From the NCBI GenBank assembly GCA_040387055.1, contig JAZKEM010000040.1:1-64000 (forward strand): a stretch of 64,000 nt of DNA. Reading direction: 5' to 3'. This document shows positions 13,778-21,406 of the stretch, piece by piece (within the stretch, counting starts at the first letter, position 1; every line of letters begins with the position of its first letter). The position numbers and the translations under genes are program-made. The notes beneath the pieces were generated by a model. That model was not told the origin of the DNA, searched no databases, and was given only the letters and a program-made list of their open reading frames with translations. The DNA is from Stenotrophobium sp040387055. Lineage in GTDB: Bacteria > Pseudomonadota > Gammaproteobacteria > Nevskiales > Nevskiaceae.

Positions 13778-15504
13778 TAGGCGGCCACCTGCTGTTTAAC
13801 ATTCAGCATCAAATGCTCTGCGAGCTTCAGACAGATCAACGGAAAGTCAGTGGCTCTGTAGAGCTTCGCGGACTTATCAATTTCGACCGGGTTGAAACCG
13901 ATTGACGCTAGGCCATCCGAAGTAATCAGCAATGGCGCTATGCGTGCATTGATTTCGCCGAGCTTCATCTTGGCCAGCACTTGCGCACCGCTGGCCACCT
14001 GCTGACGCGGCGCGCTTGTTGGCGCGGATGTGGCCACTGCCGGCGCGCTGACAGTTTCGGCCTTAGATTCTGGTTGTACTTCGCTCTGCACTGCGACTGG
14101 AGCAGGAGTCGCTTCTTCAGTGGCGCGACGTGCTTCCTCTGCTACGGCATCGAGACGAGCCTGTTCTTCTTTGGCTGTTTGCTCATCGCGAATGCGCTGC
14201 TGTTCTGTCTCGTGCGCAGTGATGCGGCTTTTGATCAGCAACACCAGGTAATCGTTTTCCTTCATCACCAACTGTTGAGCGTCGGCAAACAGGAAAGCAT
14301 GGTCCTTGGCCAGTGTGCGCAGTGAGCCCAGATTGACTTCGATCTTTTCCGCAGCCGTGTTGGCTTCGATCTTCGCGCGTGCTAGTTCTGTGTCGACGGC
14401 ATCCTGCATAGTCGAAAAGAGCTTCAGGCCTTTTATCGCACCGCCAAAGTCGACAATGACGTCCGGAAGCTTGATCTTTCCGAGACGCGTGTTGATCGCA
14501 GCGATGTGCTCGTCGAACGCATTCTTACCGCCTTGCACGATTTCAAGACGACGTTCGTCCTTGCGCTTTGTGACGAGCTTGTCCAAGGCGAGGCGTTTTG
14601 TGCGAGCCTCTTCTTTGATTTCATCAATCGCGCGGAACAGTTCGTCGATTGTTTTCGTCTGACCCAGCGCATTCTCCTTGGCCAGATCCAGCTTTTCTTC
14701 GATGCCTTTGCACCAAGTAACGGTTTTTGCGGCATCAGCAAATTCCTGATCTGTATTCAGATCAGTGCTGATATTCTTGAACACAGCTATGGCTTGCTCT
14801 TTGAACTCAGCCAGATTGCTCGACTGCACCATGCCCATCACGCGGATATCCAGCGCGGGAAGTGCTTCAGGTGCACGGCCTACTGCTTCAATCGTGACCG
14901 CAGCAGGCTTGTAGTTTTCGCGATCAATGCGGAATTGAACCCAGCCAGCTTCGATACGTTGCACCCAAGCTGGGACTGGCAGCACTTCCATGCGAGCGCA
15001 GTTTTCTTCCGTTCCATCAGATACCGTGAAGATGACTTTCTTGGCGCCAGTGACGTGCATGATCTGTTGGCACTGAGGCTGATACTCTTCAGGCAGAACT
15101 CCGCTCATCACCGAATCAAACAGTTCTTTGCTGATCTGCTTGTGCTCGAAAGCGATTTCGCCATCCATGGTGAGGCCGTCGCACGAAGCCGACAGCAAGC
15201 CAAATGAGTAGGTAGCCGGATAAAGGTCTTGACCGATGATGCCTTCGAGAATCGCGCGAGCCTTTGCTTCAACTTCGTGGCCGTAGTCCAGAATGTTCTT
15301 CTGAACCCAATCACTGAACTCCTTGGCGAGACCAGTCGCCTTCATCTTCAACAGCTCAGTGCGAGTGGTCTTCGTCGAAATGCCAAGCATCGCAGCGGCT
15401 TCGCTGGCACCGTCATGCACAAGACGGAAGCGGTGCCATTCATCACTGCCTTGGACAAGGTTATGAACCTGACGAGCAATAAGATTTTTTACGGGTGCGT
15501 TCAT
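13777..15504 (-). CDS. YqaJ-type exonuclease with long C-terminal extension
   Basis: The product is 575 aa. Residues about 15-215 are the YqaJ/lambda-exonuclease domain: QGSDEWHRFRLVHDGASEAAAMLG at the start, the Asp in SCDGLTMDG and the Glu-x-Lys in AFEHKQISK. About 240-460 is helical and coiled-coil-like; 460-520 is a low-complexity Ala/Glu/Pro linker. It resects double-strand ends and feeds single strands to RecT. The start overlaps the recT stop (ATGA). The C-terminal part is unusual in length and not recognised. Confidence 0.85.
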   Translation of the reverse strand: MNAPVKNLIARQVHNLVQGSDEWHRFRLVHDGASEAAAMLGISTKTTRTELLKMKATGLAKEFSDWVQKNILDYGHEVEAKARAILEGIIGQDLYPATYSFGLLSASCDGLTMDGEIAFEHKQISKELFDSVMSGVLPEEYQPQCQQIMHVTGAKKVIFTVSDGTEENCARMEVLPVPAWVQRIEAGWVQFRIDRENYKPAAVTIEAVGRAPEALPALDIRVMGMVQSSNLAEFKEQAIAVFKNISTDLNTDQEFADAAKTVTWCKGIEEKLDLAKENALGQTKTIDELFRAIDEIKEEARTKRLALDKLVTKRKDERRLEIVQGGKNAFDEHIAAINTRLGKIKLPDVIVDFGGAIKGLKLFSTMQDAVDTELARAKIEANTAAEKIEVNLGSLRTLAKDHAFLFADAQQLVMKENDYLVLLIKSRITAHETEQQRIRDEQTAKEEQARLDAVAEEARRATEEATPAPVAVQSEVQPESKAETVSAPAVATSAPTSAPRQQVASGAQVLAKMKLGEINARIAPLLITSDGLASIGFNPVEIDKSAKLYRATDFPLICLKLAEHLMLNVKQQVAA

Positions 15505-16535
15505 GCTGCTTGCTCCACCTTGATGTCTTTAAGGATTTGCTTCTGATCGGTGCTGAAGGTGGATCTGGTTTCAGCCATGGCGACAACTTCGTCGGCTGTT
15601 TTCTTGCCTTCCTTGATCAGCTTTTCCCACATCGGCAGACGGCTTTTGAATTCGTCTTCGGTGTACTGAGGCTTGGCTTCTTCTTTCTTGCTTGTGCCTG
15701 CGTCGGCACCTGCACCGGTGGTGTCGCCATCGCCTTCCGTTTCGGTTAGCGGTTCTGCTTCTGGCTCAATGACGTTGACGAAGTCGCCTTCGATAACTGC
15801 GCGCTTGCCTTGATCAACTGCGTCAGTCACGGCGATAGCCTTGGCCAACTCGACCGACATAGGCAGTGTTTTGCAGATACGGCGAATCATGGTTTTCTTG
15901 GCCATTTCCTCGTAATCAGTGTCCCAAGGAGTTTCTTTTTTGTAGTCAGCTTCCTTGTTCTTGCTGTTCTTTTTTTCGTTGCGGAGGCGAATTTTTTCGA
16001 CCTCTTCAATCGTCATCCAGCCAAACTGGTACGAGCCTTCTTTGAATTGGGCGACGGCGTAGACGCAGATCGGTTCCCCGCGCTCACCGTCGATCTTTGG
16101 CTTGTGCTTCAGTGAAGGATTGACGCCAAGCTCAATCTCAAAGAAGTCTTTGTCGTAGACAATTTCAGCGTTAATGCTAGTAACGTCTCCACCGCGACGT
16201 GCGAGAGAAATCAATCCGCGATAGCCAGGCATGAACTGGCATTCCATTACGCTGTGCCAATCATTGCCGCGCTTGAAACTGCGTTTGAATGGGATGAGAT
16301 ATGCCTGACCCATCAGTCCCGGCTCTAGGCCCAACTGTGCAGACTGGACGATGGCTGCGATCACTGACATTGGATCGCACTCGGCCAGCTTGGGGGTGGT
16401 GCGGAAGCAGGTGAGGGAGACGCGCAACATGCGGTCTACATCCATGTGCTTCGGCAATGCCAAAGCAATCTGCGACTTCATTTTGTCGAGTAGCAGTGGA
16501 AATTCTTTTGCGTTTGTTGCGAGGTTGTTGCTCAT
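15501..16535 (-). CDS. recT: RecT family single-strand annealing protein
   Basis: The product is 344 aa. The RecT core covers residues about 25-215: RMLRVSLTCFRTTPKLAECD, SVIAAIVQSAQLGLEPG, ECQFMPGYRGLISLARR and a late MIRRICKTLP segment. The C-terminal part (about 240-345) is acidic and linker-like. It anneals complementary strands exposed by the adjacent YqaJ nuclease. A ribosome-site-like AAGAG precedes the start. Confidence 0.92.
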   Translation of the reverse strand: MSNNLATNAKEFPLLLDKMKSQIALALPKHMDVDRMLRVSLTCFRTTPKLAECDPMSVIAAIVQSAQLGLEPGLMGQAYLIPFKRSFKRGNDWHSVMECQFMPGYRGLISLARRGGDVTSINAEIVYDKDFFEIELGVNPSLKHKPKIDGERGEPICVYAVAQFKEGSYQFGWMTIEEVEKIRLRNEKKNSKNKEADYKKETPWDTDYEEMAKKTMIRRICKTLPMSVELAKAIAVTDAVDQGKRAVIEGDFVNVIEPEAEPLTETEGDGDTTGAGADAGTSKKEEAKPQYTEDEFKSRLPMWEKLIKEGKKTADEVVAMAETRSTFSTDQKQILKDIKVEQAA

Positions 16536-16568
16536 TCTTCGGCTCTCTTGAGTGGTGCCAGAAATTGG

Positions 16569-16892
16569 TTAAGCGAGTGCGAGACGGTCGCGGCGCTCTG
16601 GGTCGTGGAGGAACAGCAAGCCGCTGCCGATCTGGGCAAAGCAGGGCTCTGTGCTGCGCATGGCGACGCCCTTGCTGTAGACGGGCAGACCGTTCTTCAC
16701 TTCAACGCCAGCAAGCTCGTAAAGCTCTTTAGCGGCATCGTCGAAAGTGGTGTGCGTGTCGCCGAGGATGTCGTTCTCGTCGTCTACGACGATGTAGTCA
16801 CCGGGGCCGATCTTCTTGGAGTTGCGAACGTGGACCGGCAGAACATTGCCAGCGAGTTCGACGCGCATGCCGTTGATCTTGAGGGCGCGCAT
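16569..16892 (-). CDS. Hypothetical phage protein of the PL operon
   Basis: The product is 107 aa, with a beta-rich N-terminus (VLPVHVRNSKKIGPGDYIVVDD) and a helical middle (TFDDAAKELYELAG). Not recognised. Its start overlaps the stop of the first operon gene (TAATG). Confidence 0.65.
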   Translation of the reverse strand: MRALKINGMRVELAGNVLPVHVRNSKKIGPGDYIVVDDENDILGDTHTTFDDAAKELYELAGVEVKNGLPVYSKGVAMRSTEPCFAQIGSGLLFLHDPERRDRLALA

Positions 16893-17092
16893 TACAGGCC
16901 ACCTACGAGACGCAAGCGGGTCAGAACGCTGTCTGCCTTCACTTCGATATTCCGGTCGCAGTACACGACTGGCTTAGGTGCGAGGGCGATGTTTTGGGGG
17001 TTGGATGTTGGGCGGTCTACTGCCATGCGGTACATGGCGCGCTGACGGCGGTTAAAGAGGAAACGACGTACTAGGCTCACTTGGTTCTCCAT
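16892..17092 (-). CDS. First gene of the PL operon, Arg-rich, possible N-like antiterminator
   Basis: The product is 66 aa. It has an arginine-rich helix at residues about 8-20 (VRRFLFNRRQRAMYRM), and it is the first gene after PL and the operators, the place N has in lambda. No sequence identity to N is claimed. The start lies about 18 bases from the predicted transcription start and lacks a clear ribosome site. Alternatives: a small regulator or structural peptide. Confidence 0.55.
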   Translation of the reverse strand: MENQVSLVRRFLFNRRQRAMYRMAVDRPTSNPQNIALAPKPVVYCDRNIEVKADSVLTRLRLVGGL

Positions 17093-17098
17093 GGCGTT

Positions 17099-17159
17099 AT
17101 TAGGTGCCGGTGAAGAATATTAGGCGCACCTAATAACTAAGTCAATAGGCGCACCTAAT
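17099..17159. promoter_or_regulatory. Left operator cluster (OL)
   Basis: Two near-perfect palindromes occur at 17119-17134 (ATTAGGCGCACCTAAT) and 17144-17159 (AATAGGCGCACCTAAT). A half-matching site starts with ATTAGGTG at 17099. The same motif recurs at the right operators next to cI. They cover the -10 and -35 of PL and are the expected CI and Cro binding sites. Confidence 0.85.
17117..17145 (-). promoter_or_regulatory. PL promoter
   Basis: On the minus strand: -35 TTGACT (17145-17140), a 17-base spacer, -10 TAATAT (17122-17117). The operator at 17119-17134 overlaps the -10 box and the one at 17144-17159 the edge of the -35 box. It drives the leftward operon from 17092 to 4696. Confidence 0.85.
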
Positions 17160-17226
17160 AAATGATTCAAGATCATTCATGGACTTACAGCTATGCTGTT
17201 TTTTGCGCTTGGAGTTAAGGACGACG

Positions 17227-17472
17227 ATGGATTACTACATCATCATGGCCGCCATTGGGGGCGCGCTGGTTGCTGCTGGCTATAACAAGGTAAACAACAT
17301 TAAAAGCTTCAGTGAATACGAGCGGGGGCTTCGTAGTGCAGGACTGGATTTTCCTTCAGAAAGCTTTCAGAGTTCCTATGCTTCACACGTCGAAGAAGTG
17401 CGTGGACAGGGAAAGTTTTTTATAGGACTCGGAGCTTTTATTCTCGTCGTCTGCGTTCTGCATTTTGCCTAG
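17227..17472 (+). CDS. Small membrane protein in the immunity region
   Basis: The product is 81 aa from the start at 17227, which follows AAGGA; an upstream in-frame ATG lacks a ribosome site. Two hydrophobic helices (about 3-18 and 62-80) enclose a charged loop. It lies alone on the plus strand between the left operators and the 3' end of cI. Such placement is usual for superinfection-exclusion or lysogenic conversion genes, but this is inference only. Confidence 0.65.
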   Translation: MDYYIIMAAIGGALVAAGYNKVNNIKSFSEYERGLRSAGLDFPSESFQSSYASHVEEVRGQGKFFIGLGAFILVVCVLHFA

Positions 17473-17477
17473 AGAAA

Positions 17478-17570
17478 TTAATTTGTTGCTCTTTCGAATG
17501 CCCAAGCAATTAAAAAATTCAAAGCGAATATTCCAACGCAGGGAATAGCGATGTCTAAGACGGCTTGCAT
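17478..17570 (-). CDS. Tiny membrane peptide co-transcribed with CI
   Basis: The product is 30 aa, essentially one membrane helix (AIPCVGIFALNFLIAWAFE). It starts 2 bases after the cI stop and has a good ribosome site (GAAGG, 7 bases upstream, inside the last cI codons). It should therefore be made in the lysogen together with the repressor. Possible roles are exclusion of other phages or a small membrane toxin; none is proven. Confidence 0.55.
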   Translation of the reverse strand: MQAVLDIAIPCVGIFALNFLIAWAFERATN

Positions 17571-17572
17571 GG

Positions 17573-18316
17573 TTAAACCTTCACAAAATTAATTGCAATT
17601 ACCACTCTACCGGCCACACGAAATCCTGACCGCAGCGGGTCTTGAATCTCGATGTCTTTAAACTTTTTGTTGTCCGAAATCATTAGGTACGCGTCCTTCT
17701 TGCCTGGCACTCGCTGAAATCGCTTGATGTAGAGTTCATCATTGTTTTCGAGGCAATACACATCATCGACCTTAAGGTCGTACACGCCGCAATCGATTAA
17801 CAGCGGATCTCCATCATCAAAAGTTGGTCGCATGGATCCTCCCATGCCCGTGACGATGCAGAGATTTTCTGGTGCCGTGATTTTTACGCCACGTGATCGG
17901 CAAAGTTCAGGGACATTTAGCTCGATGTAGTCGACGATTTGCGCTGAATCTAGAATACGTACACCGTTCCCCATACTGGCCTTTATATCCAGTTTAGGAA
18001 TGCGGTAAAAGCCTTCACTTTGCCGCTGATTTGTAATCGCTGCAGCGTTTTTTGTCTGCGGCCCATCGTGATCAGTTTCACCCGAATCTAGCTCGGGCTT
18101 TTCAAGCATTCGCCCACGGCCGTTCGCAAGCCAGTCTGCATTTACTCCGAGTGCGCGAGCTGCGGCAATCGCGGTATTTGCTTTGAGCGACTTCGTTTTT
18201 CCGGACAGCCAATCGTTGACGGACGGAGGTTTTACTTTGACCAAGCGAGCCAAGTCAGCCTGATCAATATTGGCGTGAGCTAGAGCAGCAGCAACACGTT
18301 CAGCGAGATTTCTCAT
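17573..18316 (-). CDS. cI: CI-like repressor, LexA-type S24 peptidase
   Basis: The product is 247 aa from the start at 18316 (MRNLAERVAAAL), about 7 bases after GGA. Residues 5-65 are an XRE helix-turn-helix (DQADLARLVKVKPPSVNDWLSG). Residues 105-247 are the autoproteolytic domain with nucleophile Ser161 (GGSMRPTFDDGD) and general base Lys198 (ELYIKRFQR). The cleavage site is probably near ASMGNG (113-118). It should repress PL and PR and be inactivated during the SOS response. A longer upstream frame exists but runs through the operator. Confidence 0.92.
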   Translation of the reverse strand: MRNLAERVAAALAHANIDQADLARLVKVKPPSVNDWLSGKTKSLKANTAIAAARALGVNADWLANGRGRMLEKPELDSGETDHDGPQTKNAAAITNQRQSEGFYRIPKLDIKASMGNGVRILDSAQIVDYIELNVPELCRSRGVKITAPENLCIVTGMGGSMRPTFDDGDPLLIDCGVYDLKVDDVYCLENNDELYIKRFQRVPGKKDAYLMISDNKKFKDIEIQDPLRSGFRVAGRVVIAINFVKV

Positions 18317-18339
18317 ATTTGTCCAGCCTACGGCGGGGA

Positions 18340-18368
18340 TTATTAGGTGTGCCTTGACTTGTTTATAA
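18340..18368 (-). promoter_or_regulatory. PRM promoter for cI
   Basis: Minus strand: a weak -35 TTATAA (18368-18363), a 17-base spacer and -10 TAATAA (18345-18340). The operator at 18342-18357 covers the -10, and the one at 18365-18380 covers the -35. The weak -35 would suit activation by bound repressor. Confidence 0.55.
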
Positions 18369-18380
18369 GGTGTACCTAAT
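18342..18380. promoter_or_regulatory. Right operator cluster (OR)
   Basis: Two sites of the same motif as OL: 18342-18357 (ATTAGGTG half well conserved) and 18365-18380 (ATAAGGTGTACCTAAT, nearly palindromic), 23 bases apart. They overlap both PR and PRM. Confidence 0.8.
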
Positions 18381-18382
18381 AA
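18354..18382 (+). promoter_or_regulatory. PR promoter
   Basis: TTGACT (18354-18359), 17-base spacer, TAATAA (18377-18382). The operator at 18365-18380 sits inside it. The predicted start of transcription falls at about 18389, right at the ATG of the Cro-like gene, so the transcript may be leaderless. Confidence 0.8.
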
Positions 18383-18389
18383 TGCGGGC

Positions 18390-18569
18390 ATGACAGACGC
18401 AGAAATCATTGAACGGCTCGGCGGCACTAACGAAGTTGCACGTCTATGTGAAGTGCGGCCGCCATCAGTATCCGAATGGAAATCAAAGGGAATCCCCAGA
18501 TCTCGTCGGATGTATCTGAAGCTCCTGAAGCCAGCGGCATTCAGAAAGCCTCGCAGTAAGGCTGCCTAA
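18390..18569 (+). CDS. cro: Cro-like repressor
   Basis: The product is 59 aa. It is a single helix-turn-helix of the Cro/YdaS type: IIERLGGTNEVARLCEVRP, then SVSEWKSKGIPRSRRMYL, with a basic tail. It is divergent from cI and is the first gene of the rightward operon, as expected for Cro. No ribosome site precedes the ATG and no other in-frame start fits, so translation from a leaderless message is likely. It should oppose CI at the shared operators. Confidence 0.8.
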   Translation: MTDAEIIERLGGTNEVARLCEVRPPSVSEWKSKGIPRSRRMYLKLLKPAAFRKPRSKAA

Positions 18570-18601
18570 TGGGCGCCAAAGCGAAGCAAACGATCTCCTC
18601 C

Positions 18602-18660
18602 AGACAGTCTCCGCGACTGTCTCGCACTTTGCCCGGCCATTCGGTCGGGCTTTCTTTTTC
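18602..18660 (+). terminator. Two tandem hairpins and a T-rich run after cro
   Basis: AGACAGTC/GACTGTCT (18602-18622) is a perfect 8-bp stem with a 5-base loop. GCCCGGCC-loop-GGTCGGGC (18631-18650) follows and runs into TTTCTTTTTC (18651-18660). The second stem and T-run form a plausible intrinsic terminator between cro and the next genes, similar in position to tR1. It would call for antitermination of the replication genes. Confidence 0.7.
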
Positions 18661-18679
18661 CTGTTTCAAGGTGGCTTGA

Positions 18680-18943
18680 ATGAACAAGAACACTGACTCA
18701 CCAACTGCTTCACCAGAGCCCGCTTTGGAATTTGCATTGGCTGAGACATCGCCGATGGGCAAGTGCAGTTTTGAAACCAAAGTCAGCTTGCCCGAAGAAA
18801 TCGACACTGACATGCAGATGCTTGCATCGCTGGTTGGTATGACGAAGGCGGCGTACATGCGTGAGGTTTTCATTGAGCACTGCATCGGTAGAGCGGGCAT
18901 GCATAAGATGGCAGCTCAGCGCCGCCTACGCAGTGTGAGATGA
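18680..18943 (+). CDS. Small ribbon-helix-helix-like regulator
   Basis: The product is 87 aa. After a low-complexity N-terminus, residues about 31-70 read FETKVSLPEEIDTDMQMLAS, LVGMTKAAYMREVFIEH: one strand and two helices as in Arc/CopG-type DNA-binding proteins. AAGG precedes the start. By position it could play a CII-like or accessory regulatory part; that is inference. Confidence 0.6.
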   Translation: MNKNTDSPTASPEPALEFALAETSPMGKCSFETKVSLPEEIDTDMQMLASLVGMTKAAYMREVFIEHCIGRAGMHKMAAQRRLRSVR

Positions 18944-18994
18944 GTCCGGAATGTCTCCCTCACACTTCGTCAATGCTGTAGCGGATCGCTCCTA

Positions 18995-19894
18995 ATGGCT
19001 CGTATCCGTTCGATCAAACCAGAGTTTCCTCAATCCGAAAGTATGGGAAACGTGAGCCGCGATGCACGGCTACTTTTCATAATGCTTTGGACCCTTTGTG
19101 ATGACGAGGGGAGGACTCGCGGGGATTCGCGAATGCTCGCGAGGACTCTTTACCCCTATGACGATGGCGAAGATGGCAGCGTAAGGACCACTCGTCGTGA
19201 TGTTGAAACATGGTTGGACGAGTTGGAGCACGAATGCTGCGTTGAGCGCTATGAAATCGACGGTGCCGACTACATTCAAGTTTGTAACTGGTTGAATCAT
19301 CAGAAGATCGATAAACCGACCAAGTCGAAAATATCCCCGCCCGGTGAATCCTCGCGAAGAGTCGCGAGAATTATCGAGGCCTCGTCTACGGAAGGGAAGG
19401 GATCTTCTTTATTGGAGGGGAGTGGAAAGGAAGGGATGGTTGCGCCTGCTGATGCAGCCGCACCGCCGCTTGAGTTTTCGCTTACCGATGATCCGGCCCA
19501 CGTGGAACAACGTGGAAAAGTTGCAACCAAAACCGAAACCCGGACGGCTGCAACTTGGGCCGCCTATGCAACCGCCTACCGCGCTGCTTACGGCGTCGAC
19601 CCCGTTAGAAACCGAACTGTGAATGCGCAGCTCTCGTCGTTCATTAACCGCGTGGGTGAAGCGGAAGCGCCTGAGATTTCGGCGTTCTACATCAAGCACC
19701 CAAGTGCGTACTACCGCAGTCGCGGGCATAGCGTCGGCTGCTTGCTGCAAGACGCTGAAAAGCTGCGCACAGAGTGGGCGACCAACCGAGTAACCACCAC
19801 CACACAGGCGCGCCAGCAAGAGCGCACCGCATCCAATCCATTCGCAAAGATGGCTGAAGGCATGCCGCAAGGAGAAGACCATGGCGCTGAGTAG
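18995..19894 (+). CDS. Phage replication initiator-type protein
   Basis: The product is 299 aa. The N-terminus MARIRSIKPEFPQSE and the following segment (LLFIMLWTLCDDEGRTRGD) are typical of a common family of phage replication proteins with a winged-helix N-terminal domain. The middle (about 120-165) is a low-complexity linker. The C-terminal part (190-260) has AATWAAYATAYRAAYG and a segment near HPSAYYRSRGHSVGCLLQDAEKL. It probably binds the phage origin, in the role of lambda O. The next gene overlaps its end by 14 bases. Confidence 0.75.
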   Translation: MARIRSIKPEFPQSESMGNVSRDARLLFIMLWTLCDDEGRTRGDSRMLARTLYPYDDGEDGSVRTTRRDVETWLDELEHECCVERYEIDGADYIQVCNWLNHQKIDKPTKSKISPPGESSRRVARIIEASSTEGKGSSLLEGSGKEGMVAPADAAAPPLEFSLTDDPAHVEQRGKVATKTETRTAATWAAYATAYRAAYGVDPVRNRTVNAQLSSFINRVGEAEAPEISAFYIKHPSAYYRSRGHSVGCLLQDAEKLRTEWATNRVTTTTQARQQERTASNPFAKMAEGMPQGEDHGAE

Positions 19895-20540
19895 GCGAGT
19901 AATCGAAGCTCTTGCAGTCACTGCAGAAATCTGCGGCGGCGAAATCAGTGACGCTGCTGCAAAGGTGATGCTGATGGATCTATCGGCTTACCCAGAGCAA
20001 GCCGTGCTGGCTGCGCTGCAGCGCTTGCGTCGCGAGCACTCAGGCCGACTAGTGTTGGCTGCAATCATCGCGCGCATCGACGATGGCCGCCCTGGTGTTG
20101 AAGTGGCTTGGGCGATGGTGCCACGTACCGAATACGACACTGCAGTGCTCACGCAAGAAGCATTGATTGCCTTGAGCCAAGCGCAACCACTGCTGAACCG
20201 TGGCGACGAAATCGGCGCACGTATGGCGTTCAAGGAAGCCTACAACTCAGCGATGGTGAAAGCGCGAGCTGAACAGAAGCCTGTGCAATGGCAAGTCAGC
20301 TTGGGCTTTGATGCGCCCGGTCGCCCGGGGCCATTGGCTGAAGCAGTTCGTTACGGGCGTATCTCGATTGCCGAAGCAGAAAACAGCGTGCACGGCGAAC
20401 ACCTTCGCGAAATGCTCTCGCTTGCTGGCGTGACTAATCACCCGGCACTTGCAGCACCAGAAAGAACCAATGCGCAAATTCTGAAATTCGTACCGCGCAA
20501 AGCCATCGAAGCAGAAACCCCAAGGCAGGAGACGGCATGA
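19881..20540 (+). CDS. Possible helicase loader, replication partner
   Basis: The product is 219 aa. The N-terminal 75 residues (ALAVTAEICGGEISDAAAKV, MDLSAYPEQAVLAALQRLRRE, LAAIIARIDDG) resemble the helical N-terminal domain of helicase loader/inhibitor proteins such as G39P, and the gene follows an O-like gene, the place of lambda P. No Walker motif is present. The assignment is inferred from pattern and position. Confidence 0.5.
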   Translation: MALSRRVIEALAVTAEICGGEISDAAAKVMLMDLSAYPEQAVLAALQRLRREHSGRLVLAAIIARIDDGRPGVEVAWAMVPRTEYDTAVLTQEALIALSQAQPLLNRGDEIGARMAFKEAYNSAMVKARAEQKPVQWQVSLGFDAPGRPGPLAEAVRYGRISIAEAENSVHGEHLREMLSLAGVTNHPALAAPERTNAQILKFVPRKAIEAETPRQETA

Positions 20541-21184
20541 ACCAAATGATGCAGTTCGATCTTCCGATGTCTTTGCTCCCAACAAAATCAGAAGCACGTA
20601 AGCGCGCTGATGAAGGCATGCAGAAGGCCGGTGACCACGCTGATGAAGAGCATGCTTTCTGGCGCCAAGAAGCTGCACGCTTTGTTTCTCGTTTCGCTGA
20701 GACGCACGTCGATTTTCTGGCTGAAGATGTGATCAACGCATCACGCGGCATCGTGCCGGCACCACCAGATGGCCGGGCTTGGGGTTGCGTGTTCAAGACT
20801 GCAGCGAAAGACAGCGTGATCGAGAAGATTGGTTATCGCCCAGCCAAGACCTCAAATCTGTCGCCGAAGGTGCTTTGGGGATCTCGCGTGTTGGACCTTC
20901 ACGCAGATTTTTCGGAGCTGGAATGGAAAAAGGTGATGTTGAATTACGTCCGCGCATTCACGGCGAACACGAATCAAGATGGGTTCACAACATCCGCTGT
21001 CTTCAACTACGCCAGAGAAATGGGATTTACGCATCAGCAAACCATGCGGCAGGAGCACTTGGCTTGGATGGTGGATCTTCTGAAGGGTGAAGAATTCGAA
21101 TTGCATGGCGCTATTGGCATCAAGACCGGCGCTACTGGAATCTGGCGCAAAACAGCTTGCAACGCTGAGTGCGTGGAGCGCTGA
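20537..21184 (+). CDS. Hypothetical replication-region protein
   Basis: The product is 215 aa. Two parts are visible: an N-terminal helical part (ARKRADEGMQKAGDHADEEH, then FWRQEAARFVSRFAETH) followed by DGRAWGCVFKTAAKDSVIEKIGYRPA, and a C-terminal part (about 120-195). The pattern is frequent in phage replication regions, but I cannot assign a function. The start overlaps the upstream stop (ATGA). Confidence 0.65.
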   Translation: MNQMMQFDLPMSLLPTKSEARKRADEGMQKAGDHADEEHAFWRQEAARFVSRFAETHVDFLAEDVINASRGIVPAPPDGRAWGCVFKTAAKDSVIEKIGYRPAKTSNLSPKVLWGSRVLDLHADFSELEWKKVMLNYVRAFTANTNQDGFTTSAVFNYAREMGFTHQQTMRQEHLAWMVDLLKGEEFELHGAIGIKTGATGIWRKTACNAECVER

Positions 21185-21187
21185 GTA

Positions 21188-21406
21188 ATGGCCGCCATAC
21201 ATCCGGGTACCGGGCACAAGTGCGGCGAGCAACATCACCGCACGCGCTGGAGCAATGAGATTGTCGAAGAGGCGCGCACCATGGACGACGATGGGGTAGG
21301 CAGCTATCTCACGATCGCACGCAAGCTTTCGGCTAAGTACGGCAAGAAACTGAGCGAAGACACGGTTCGCGATTGGTGTGAATACCGGACGAGGATCGCA
21401 GCTTGA
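21188..21406 (+). CDS. Small HTH protein, paralogue of 22547-22969
   Basis: The product is 72 aa. Residues 22-66 look like a homeodomain-like HTH: EIVEEARTMDDDGVGSYLTI, ARKLSAKYGKKLSEDTVRDW. The second half is clearly related to the C-terminus of the protein at 22547-22969 (EKEYGIKVPWITVRDWVNYY). Probable DNA-binding regulator. It is coupled to the next gene by ATGA. Confidence 0.65.
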   Translation: MAAIHPGTGHKCGEQHHRTRWSNEIVEEARTMDDDGVGSYLTIARKLSAKYGKKLSEDTVRDWCEYRTRIAA

